From Burkholderiaceae bacterium (lineage in GTDB: Bacteria; Pseudomonadota; Gammaproteobacteria; Burkholderiales; Burkholderiaceae): DNA of 7,099 nt. Both the position numbers and the translations under genes were made by a program. The notes under the pieces were generated by a model. It saw only the letters and a list, made by a program, of their open reading frames with translations. It did not search any database and had not been told where the DNA came from. Of the stretch, positions 1 to 4,586 are shown one piece after another (positions within the stretch are counted from its first letter, which is position 1; the number at the start of each line of letters is the position of its first letter). Location: NCBI GenBank assembly GCA_030151165.1, contig JASLEM010000287.1, positions 1-7,099 of the forward strand. Direction: 5' to 3'.

Positions 1-867
1 CGAGCCCATCTCGGCGATCTTCTGGCCGCGCTTGACGATCTGGTCTTCCTTGACCAGCAGCGTCTGGTTGTGCGCATACGCCGTGAGGTAATTGGCGTTG
101 TGCTTCACGATGACCAGGTTGCCGTAGCCGCGCAGGCCCGAGCCGGCGTAGACGACACGACCGTCCGCCGCGGCGTAGACCGGGTCGCCGGCCTTGCCCG
201 CGATCGCCAGGCCCTTGGTCTTGGAGTCGTCGAACGGCGCGAGCACCGCGCCGGCCGCGGGCCAGGCCCAGGTCAGGTCGTCGTCGTTGTCGCGCGCGGC
301 CGGCGGCTGCGCCGTGGCGGCGCCGGTCAGCGGCACGGACGGGCTCGACGGCGCCGCCGCGGTCGCGACCGGCGGCAACGCGACGGCCGCGCCGCTCGCC
401 ACCTTCGTGTCGCCCGGCTTCGCGTCGCTCGCCTTGCCCAGCGGCGGCAGCGGCTTGAACGTCGCGGTCGTGGTCGTCGTGACGACGGTGGTCGCGGTCG
501 TGGTCTCGCCCGGCGGCGTGGTCACCTTCAGCACCTGGCCGACCTCGATGTGGTCCGGGTCGACGAGGTTGTTCCAGCGCGCGACGTCACGCCAGTTCTG
601 GCCGAAGTCGAGCGCGATCTGCCGCAGCGAATCCCCGGCCTTGACCGTGTAGGTCGGGCTGCGCGTCTCAACGGCGGGCGTCGAGTTGTCGGCGGCCGAG
701 GCCACCTTGTTCGTGTCCGTGGTCGAGACGACCGGCCGCGTGCCCTGCTTGACGGCCGAGTGGTCCTCGACCGGCGCCTGATGCGGGGTGGCGCACCCGA
801 TCAAGGCCCAGGCGGACGCCGCGCAAACCGTTGTCACGAGCGTTCGTCGACCCCAATGCGATGCCAT
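1..867 (-). CDS. nlpD: NlpD-type murein hydrolase activator lipoprotein (LysM + degenerate LytM), C-terminus cut by window edge
   Basis: This is an outer-membrane lipoprotein that in Gram-negative bacteria activates a septal peptidoglycan amidase (AmiC in E. coli) during daughter-cell separation. The 289 visible residues start with a lipoprotein signal: basic WGRR, a hydrophobic stretch and a lipobox ALIGC with the lipidated Cys at residue 25; Ala at +2 favours outer-membrane sorting. A LysM domain (about 73-115, from YTVKAGDSL to VGQVLKV) binds peptidoglycan. A Thr-rich, then Ala/Pro-rich linker (116-197) leads to a LytM/M23 domain from about 200, with ADGRVVYAG, LRGYGNLVIVKHN and YAHN motifs. 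Two metal ligands of active M23 enzymes are replaced: the His position is T217 and the Asp position A221, so it should be a non-catalytic activator. The last strands, including the HxH motif, lie outside the window. The ATG at 867 has an AGGGA ribosome site 4 bp upstream and lies 17 bp after pcm; rpoS is expected downstream. Confidence 0.95.
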   Translation of the reverse strand, partial: MASHWGRRTLVTTVCAASAWALIGCATPHQAPVEDHSAVKQGTRPVVSTTDTNKVASAADNSTPAVETRSPTYTVKAGDSLRQIALDFGQNWRDVARWNNLVDPDHIEVGQVLKVTTPPGETTTATTVVTTTTTATFKPLPPLGKASDAKPGDTKVASGAAVALPPVATAAAPSSPSVPLTGAATAQPPAARDNDDDLTWAWPAAGAVLAPFDDSKTKGLAIAGKAGDPVYAAADGRVVYAGSGLRGYGNLVIVKHNANYLTAYAHNQTLLVKEDQIVKRGQKIAEMGS

Positions 868-870
868 AGT

Positions 871-876
871 TTCCCT
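871..876 (-). promoter_or_regulatory. Ribosome binding site of nlpD
   Basis: On the minus strand AGGGAA lies just ahead of the ATG at 867, inside the 17-bp gap after the pcm stop. It supports this start, which also yields a complete lipoprotein signal sequence. nlpD therefore has its own initiation signal and does not depend on translational coupling. Confidence 0.6.
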
Positions 877-884
877 GCGTTGTT

Positions 885-1715
885 TCAACCAATCCCCGAT
901 TTTAGAGGAACAAACGTGACCGACTCCCCGATCTGCCTCACGAAGCCGTCCGGGGTGCGGTCGACGATCACCAGCGCGTGGCCCGCGAGGCCGGGCATCG
1001 CGGTCGGCGCGACCAGCCGGCCGCCGGGCGCGAGCTGCTGCAACCACGCGTCGGGAATCGCCTCGCCGCCGGCCGCGGCGACGATGCTGTCGTACGGCGC
1101 GTTGGGCGAGTGGCCGATGCGGCCGTCGCCGTGCACCAGCCGCACGCCGGGCACGCCGAGCGCGTCGAGGTTGCGCCGCGCCATCTGGTGCAGCGGCTGC
1201 AGCCGCTCGATCGAGATCACCGTCGGCGCGAGCTGCGCCAGCAGCGCGGTCTGGTAGCCGCAGCCGGTGCCGATCTCGAGCGTGCGCCCGAGGTGGCCGC
1301 GCGCGCTGGCCGTCTCGCCGTCGAACAGCCACTGCAGCTGGCGCGCGACGACCGACGGCTTGGAGATCGTCTGCCCGAGCCCGATCGGCAGGCTCGTGTC
1401 CTCATAGGCCTGGACGCCCAGCGCGGTGTCGACGAACAGGTGGCGCGGCACGCTCGCGAACGCCGCCAGCAGTGACGCGTTGCGGATGCCTTCCGCGCGC
1501 AGCCGCGCGACCATGCGCTCGCGCACCGGCCCGTTGTCCATGCCGCGACCGCTCGGCACGACATGGCGCGCCGCGTCCTGCGCCGCCTGGTGCAGCAGGC
1601 GCTGCGGGCGCAGCGGCTCGCGCAGGGTGCCCGACCCCGTGCCGGCGGCCTTCGCGGGGCCGACGGACGACCACTGCGCCGGGAAGCGCTTCGCGCGCGG
1701 CGGCTCGCCGCTCAT
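885..1715 (-). CDS. pcm: Protein-L-isoaspartate(D-aspartate) O-methyltransferase
   Basis: This cytosolic repair enzyme transfers a methyl group from S-adenosylmethionine to the carboxylate of L-isoaspartyl residues in aged proteins, starting their return to L-aspartate. The 276-residue product has the family landmarks in order: VPRHLFVD (89-96), YEDTSLPIG with GQTISKP (104-120, substrate/active-site region), and SAM motif [12 protein letters not shown] (147-157), followed by ISIERL whose Glu is placed to bind the SAM ribose. A later stretch [29 protein letters not shown] matches the conserved C-terminal part. E. coli Pcm is about 208 residues. The extra length is an N-terminal basic, Ala/Gly/Pro-rich extension (1 to about 58), as I recall for Burkholderiales homologues beginning MSGE..AKRFP. 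The ATG at 1715 overlaps the surE stop as ATGA, which favours it over an internal ATG at 1541 (Met59). The overlap implies translational coupling to surE. Confidence 0.95.
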   Translation of the reverse strand: MSGEPPRAKRFPAQWSSVGPAKAAGTGSGTLREPLRPQRLLHQAAQDAARHVVPSGRGMDNGPVRERMVARLRAEGIRNASLLAAFASVPRHLFVDTALGVQAYEDTSLPIGLGQTISKPSVVARQLQWLFDGETASARGHLGRTLEIGTGCGYQTALLAQLAPTVISIERLQPLHQMARRNLDALGVPGVRLVHGDGRIGHSPNAPYDSIVAAAGGEAIPDAWLQQLAPGGRLVAPTAMPGLAGHALVIVDRTPDGFVRQIGESVTFVPLKSGIG

Positions 1716-2491
1716 GCCGCCCCCGGCCCGAGCCGTGCCGCCCAGCCGGCCACGTTCGCGTGGTCGGTGAGGTCGACCTGCAGCGGCGTGATCGACACCC
1801 GCCCCTGCGCGACCGCGTGGAAGTCCGTGCCGGCGCCCCCCTCGCGCGCGTCGCCGACCGGGCCGATCCAGTAGATCGTCTCGCCGCGCGGGTTCTGTTG
1901 CGCGACCACCGGCTCGCTCGCGTGGCGGCGGCCCAGGCGCGTCGTCGTCCAGGGCAGCTGGTCGGCGTCGGGCCGGTTCGGGATGTTGACGTTGAGCAGC
2001 CACGGCGCCGCACCCGGCGTGCCGAACGACGGGTCGGCGATCACGGCGTCGACCACGCGGCGCGCGGCGCGCGCGGCGGCGTCGAGGTGCTCCCAGCCCT
2101 TGTGCGCGAGCGAGAACGCGATCGCCGGCACGCCGAACAGGAAGCCCTCCATCGCCGCGGCGACGGTGCCCGAATAGAGCGTGTCCTCGCCCATGTTGGC
2201 GCCGTTGTTGATGCCCGAGAGCACGAGGTCGGGCTTGCGTTTCAGCAGGCCGGTCATCGCGACGTGCACACAGTCGGTCGGCGTGCCGTTGACGACGTGG
2301 AAGCCCTGAGACGGCCCGTGCGGCGCCTCGAAGACGGACAGCGGCCGGCTCAGCGTGAGCGAGTTGGACATGCCGCTCGCGTTCTGCTCCGGCGCGATCA
2401 CGTCGATCTCGCCCAGCCCGCGGCAGGCCTCGACGAGCGCGACCAGGCCGGGCGCGAGATAGCCGTCGTCGTTGGCGATGAGGATACGCAT
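1712..2491 (-). CDS. surE: 5'/3'-nucleotidase SurE
   Basis: SurE is a metal-dependent phosphatase that dephosphorylates nucleoside 5'- and 3'-monophosphates and contributes to stationary-phase survival. The 259-residue product is of normal family length and begins [10 protein letters not shown], the N-terminal signature. The metal-site residues appear at the usual positions: D8 and D9 (NDD), S39 ([11 protein letters not shown]) and N95 ([10 protein letters not shown]). [11 protein letters not shown], directly after, is also typical. The chosen ATG at 2491 gives this canonical start; an in-frame GTG at 2497 would add only two residues and cannot be excluded. No clear Shine-Dalgarno sequence precedes either codon. 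The gene is first in the surE-pcm-nlpD cluster: its TGA overlaps the pcm ATG (ATGA). Its promoter should lie in the 120-bp region shared with the divergent oxidoreductase gene. Confidence 0.96.
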   Translation of the reverse strand: MRILIANDDGYLAPGLVALVEACRGLGEIDVIAPEQNASGMSNSLTLSRPLSVFEAPHGPSQGFHVVNGTPTDCVHVAMTGLLKRKPDLVLSGINNGANMGEDTLYSGTVAAAMEGFLFGVPAIAFSLAHKGWEHLDAAARAARRVVDAVIADPSFGTPGAAPWLLNVNIPNRPDADQLPWTTTRLGRRHASEPVVAQQNPRGETIYWIGPVGDAREGGAGTDFHAVAQGRVSITPLQVDLTDHANVAGWAARLGPGAA

Positions 2492-2497
2492 GGTCAC

Positions 2498-2503
2498 ATT
2501 GTA
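2498..2503 (-). promoter_or_regulatory. Candidate -10 element for the surE operon
   Basis: The minus strand reads TACAAT, one mismatch from the sigma70 consensus, ending six bases before the surE ATG. No convincing -35 hexamer lies 16-18 bp upstream. If used, transcription would begin at or within a base or two of the surE start codon and give an essentially leaderless mRNA. It could equally be a chance match; an AT-rich hexamer is rare in this GC-rich gap but not decisive. Confidence 0.3.
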
Positions 2504-2565
2504 GGCAGCGCGACGGTGGCGCCGCCGGCGTCACCCGCGCGACGCCGCGACGCGGTCCGCGTCCT

Positions 2566-2571
2566 TATGAT
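2566..2571 (+). promoter_or_regulatory. Candidate -10 element for the quinone oxidoreductase gene
   Basis: TATGAT, a near-consensus sigma70 -10 hexamer, sits 40 bp ahead of the ATG at 2612. The predicted start point would be near 2578, leaving a leader of about 34 nt that contains a usable ribosome site (GGAAGA, 2598-2603). There is no recognisable -35 hexamer at the right distance, so an activator or a weak promoter would have to be assumed. Confidence 0.4.
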
Positions 2572-2580
2572 CGCGCGATC
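2569..2580. repeat. Perfect 12-bp palindrome overlapping the candidate -10 element
   Basis: GATCGCGCGATC is its own reverse complement and begins inside the TATGAT hexamer at 2566-2571, covering the expected transcription start. This is where a dimeric repressor of the oxidoreductase gene could bind, but no regulator gene is adjacent and the motif is built of common GC-rich words. Function is inference. Confidence 0.3.
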
Positions 2581-2611
2581 CCAATCCCACCGACAACGGA
2601 AGACGAACGCC

Positions 2612-3604
2612 ATGCAAGCCTGGATGTGTGAGACGCTGGACGGGCCGAACGCCCTGCAATGGCGCGAGATGCCCACGCCGCAGCCCGGCGCGGACGAGGT
2701 CGTGATCGCGATCCATGCCGCGTCGCTGAACTTCCCCGACCTGCTGATCGTGCAGGGCAAGTACCAGATGCGGCCGGAGCTGCCGTTCGCGCCCGGCGCG
2801 GAGTTCGCCGGGATCATCGAGTCGGTCGGCGCGTCCGTCTCGCACCTGAAGCCGGGCATGCCGGTCGCCGCGCTCGGCGGCCACGGCGGCTTCGCGACGC
2901 ATGCGCGCGTCAAGGCGCTGCAGGTCATGCCGCTGCCGCCCGGCTTCCCGCTGCGCGACGCCGCGGCGTTCGCGTTCACGTACGGCACGGCGCACCACGC
3001 GCTCGTCGACCGCGGCGCGCTGCAGGCCGGCGAGACGGTGCTGGTGCTGGGCGCGGCGGGCGGCGTCGGCACCGCGGCGATCCAGGTCGCGAAGGCCGCG
3101 GGCGCGACGGTGATCGCCGCCGCGTCGACCGACGCGAAGTGCGAACTGTGCAAGTCCCTCGGCGCCGACCACGCGATCAACTACACGACCGCCGACCTGC
3201 GCGACGCCCTCAAGGCATTGACGAAGGGCCGCGGCGTCGACGTCGTCTTCGACCCGGTCGGCGGCGCCTACGCCGAGCCGGCCTTCCGCTCGATCGCATG
3301 GCGCGGCCGCTACCTCGTGATCGGCTTCGCCGACGGCCGGATCCCCGCGTTGCCGTGGAACCTGCCGCTGCTCAAGGGGGCATCCCTCGTCGGCGTGTTC
3401 TGGGGCGACTTCGTCCGCCGCGAGCCCGAGGCCAACGCGCGCATGCTGGGCACGCTCGCCTCGCAGTACGCGCATGACCGGATCAAGCCCGTGATCGACC
3501 AGGTGCTGCCGCTGTCGCGCCTGGCCGAGGCCTACGCCCGCCTCGAGAACCGCCAGATCCTCGGCAAGATGGTGATGGTGCCGGACGCGATCCTGCAGGA
3601 CTGA
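2612..3604 (+). CDS. NAD(P)H:quinone oxidoreductase-like MDR family protein
   Basis: This 330-residue protein belongs to the medium-chain dehydrogenase/reductase superfamily, quinone oxidoreductase branch, and probably reduces quinones or enone-type substrates with NAD(P)H in the cytosol. The N-terminal GroES-like domain contains SLNFPDLL and GAEFAG, where zinc-dependent alcohol dehydrogenases would have Cys and GHE ligands, so it should be zinc-independent. The Rossmann dinucleotide site is LVLGAAGGVGTAAIQVAK (from about 144; glycine-rich loop 147-153), followed by LGADHAINY, VFDPVGG and RGRYLVIGFA, all typical of this branch. The C-terminus ends QILGKMVM, also typical. A CELC pair (C177, C180) sits just after the nucleotide-binding region. 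The ATG at 2612 is preceded at 8 bp by GGAAGA and gives the normal N-terminus; the frame is open far upstream only because of GC content. It is monocistronic as far as can be seen. The physiological substrate is unknown. Confidence 0.9.
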   Translation: MQAWMCETLDGPNALQWREMPTPQPGADEVVIAIHAASLNFPDLLIVQGKYQMRPELPFAPGAEFAGIIESVGASVSHLKPGMPVAALGGHGGFATHARVKALQVMPLPPGFPLRDAAAFAFTYGTAHHALVDRGALQAGETVLVLGAAGGVGTAAIQVAKAAGATVIAAASTDAKCELCKSLGADHAINYTTADLRDALKALTKGRGVDVVFDPVGGAYAEPAFRSIAWRGRYLVIGFADGRIPALPWNLPLLKGASLVGVFWGDFVRREPEANARMLGTLASQYAHDRIKPVIDQVLPLSRLAEAYARLENRQILGKMVMVPDAILQD

Positions 3605-3647
3605 CGCCCGCGCCCCCGTTCCCCTAGGGCTCTCCCCGAACGCCGAG

Positions 3648-3661
3648 CCCCCTTGAGGGGG
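3648..3661. repeat. GC-rich inverted repeat (hairpin 1) downstream of the oxidoreductase gene
   Basis: CCCCCT-TG-AGGGGG forms a 6-bp stem with a 2-nt loop, or realistically a 5-bp stem closed by TTGA. It starts 43 bp after the oxidoreductase stop. No T-run follows, so it is not a textbook intrinsic terminator. I recall C-run/TTGA/G-run hairpins as common between genes in Comamonadaceae-type genomes, so a dispersed element is possible. Confidence 0.5.
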
Positions 3662-3663
3662 AT

Positions 3664-3678
3664 GCGCCGCCGCGGCGC
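3664..3678. repeat. GC-rich inverted repeat (hairpin 2)
   Basis: GCGCCG-CCG-CGGCGC gives a perfect 6-bp stem with a 3-nt loop, two bases after hairpin 1. The tandem arrangement suggests a single composite element, either blocking read-through from the oxidoreductase gene or being part of a dispersed intergenic repeat. No T-tract follows it. Confidence 0.45.
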
Positions 3679-3684
3679 GTTGGC

Positions 3685-3690
3685 TAGAGT
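3685..3690 (+). promoter_or_regulatory. Candidate -10 element for the two-component operon
   Basis: TAGAGT, four of six matches to the sigma70 -10 consensus, lies in the only suitably AT-containing stretch of the gap and would start transcription near 3697. No -35 hexamer lies at normal spacing: TTGAGG at 3653-3658 is 26 bp away. The call is weak. Confidence 0.25.
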
Positions 3691-3695
3691 CCACC

Positions 3696-3725
3696 TGTGC
3701 TTTCCCGGCCATCGGCCAGAGCACA
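3696..3725 (+). repeat. Long inverted repeat in the presumed leader of the response regulator gene (hairpin 3)
   Basis: TGTGCT (3696-3701) pairs with AGCACA (3720-3725). The stem continues with a G-U and a U-A pair. Inside, GGCC/GGCC (3707-3710 with 3714-3717) closes on an ATC loop, with CCC bulged on one side. If transcription starts near 3697, this structure would form at the extreme 5' end of the mRNA. Confidence 0.4.
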
Positions 3726-3741
3726 CCGAATGCGCGAGAGA

Positions 3742-3757
3742 GCGGGTCCGAGCCCGC
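3742..3757 (+). repeat. Inverted repeat ahead of the response regulator ribosome site (hairpin 4)
   Basis: GCGGG (3742-3746) pairs with CCCGC (3753-3757) around a TCCGAG loop. It ends 25 bp before the ribosome binding site and leaves that site unpaired. In DNA this GC-rich a 5-bp stem can occur by chance. Confidence 0.3.
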
Positions 3758-3782
3758 CACGCGTCACTCCAGGGCAAGGCAA

Positions 3783-3788
3783 AGGGGA
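3783..3788 (+). promoter_or_regulatory. Ribosome binding site that decides the response regulator start
   Basis: AGGGGA lies 5 bp before the ATG at 3794. The reading frame is open back to about 3653, but only this start has a ribosome site and gives a receiver domain beginning directly at its first beta strand (VKVLILEDN). Confidence 0.7.
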
Positions 3789-3793
3789 ACGGC

Positions 3794-4570
3794 ATGGCAG
3801 TCAAGGTCTTGATTCTCGAGGACAACCCCGCGGCGCGGGAATTCCTCGGCCGCGTGGTGCGCGAGAGCTTCAGCGACACCATCACCATCGTCGAGGCGGG
3901 CGATCTGGAGAGCGCGCGGCGCGCGGTGCGCATCGCGGGCGGCGCGCAGGGATACCACGGCGTCGATCCGTTCAAGCTGATCCTCGTCGACCTCGAGCTG
4001 CCGGACGGCTCCGGCCTCGAGCTGCTCGACGAACTGCGCCAGTACCCGGCGACGAAGATCGTCACCACGCTCTACTCCGACGACGAACACCTGTTCCCGG
4101 CCCTGCAGTCCGGCGCCGACGGCTACCTGCTGAAGGAAGACCGCTTCGAGCTGCTCGTCGAGGAACTGCAGAAGATCGTGCGCGGCGAGCCGCCGCTGTC
4201 GCCCGCGATCGCGCGCCGGCTGCTGGGTCACTTCCGATCCACCACGCGCACCGCGATGAACCGCCGCATCGGCGACGAAGGCAACGGCACGCCGATGCGC
4301 TCGGGCATCGGCGGCCTCACGTCGGCGCTCGCCTTCGCGACGCCGGCGCCGGTCGAGATCGAGCCGCCGCTGGACCTGCCGGCGCTCACGCCGCGCGAGG
4401 TCGAGGTACTGACCTTCCTGAGCAAGGGCTTCACGATCAAGGAGATCGCGGGGCTGATGTCGATCAAGTGGTTCACGGTCAACGACCACATCAAGTCGAT
4501 CTACCGCAAGCTCAACGTGTCGAGCCGCGCGGAAGCCGCCGTGCTCGCGAGCAAGCAAGGGCTCGTCTGA
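3794..4570 (+). CDS. NarL/LuxR-type response regulator of an uncharacterised two-component system
   Basis: This cytosolic transcription factor is presumably phosphorylated by the kinase encoded immediately downstream. It has 258 residues. The receiver domain (about 3-130) shows the acidic pair E9/D10, phospho-acceptor D66 in LILVDLELPDGSG, the T91/T92 position and invariant K114 in GYLLKED. The stretch GGAQGYHGVDPF (49-60) lies between helix 2 and strand 3 and pushes D66 some ten residues later than usual. A Gly/Pro/Ala-rich linker (about 148-196) is longer than in typical NarL proteins. The C-terminal LuxR-type helix-turn-helix (198-258) has LTPREVEVL, KEIAGLMSI and NDHIKSIYRKLNVSSRAEAA. The recognition helix reads KWFTVNDH, with W226-F227 at positions usually small or polar. 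The AGGGGA site fixes the start. It is co-transcribed with the kinase gene, whose start codon is 16 bp after the stop. Target genes are unknown. Confidence 0.92.
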   Translation: MAVKVLILEDNPAAREFLGRVVRESFSDTITIVEAGDLESARRAVRIAGGAQGYHGVDPFKLILVDLELPDGSGLELLDELRQYPATKIVTTLYSDDEHLFPALQSGADGYLLKEDRFELLVEELQKIVRGEPPLSPAIARRLLGHFRSTTRTAMNRRIGDEGNGTPMRSGIGGLTSALAFATPAPVEIEPPLDLPALTPREVEVLTFLSKGFTIKEIAGLMSIKWFTVNDHIKSIYRKLNVSSRAEAAVLASKQGLV

Positions 4571-4586
4571 TCGTGCTCCCCGCAGC

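Noticed and set aside
467..508. Short GTC/GAC-like repeats inside nlpD, considered as a tandem repeat
   Set aside because: They simply encode the Thr/Val-rich linker (TTTATTVVTTTTTAT) and have no regular period.
70..1257. 395-codon plus-strand frame opposite nlpD and pcm
   Set aside because: Low-complexity Arg/Gly/Val translation; the minus strand carries two recognised genes with conserved motifs.
1472..2611. Long upstream extension of the oxidoreductase frame, opposite pcm and surE
   Set aside because: The added part is Arg-rich and featureless. The ATG at 2612 has a ribosome site and gives the normal family N-terminus.
3648..3678. Intrinsic terminator for the oxidoreductase gene
   Set aside because: Strong stems are present but no T-run follows either one, so only inverted repeats are reported.
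2531..3760. 409-codon minus-strand frame opposite the oxidoreductase
   Set aside because: Composition is Arg/Ala/Gly/Asp-rich without recognisable motifs, and the plus strand encodes a clear MDR protein. It is a GC-driven shadow.
3653..3793. Upstream ATG extension of the response regulator
   Set aside because: It would add residues unlike any receiver domain and run through the hairpin region. The ATG at 3794 has AGGGGA at ideal spacing.
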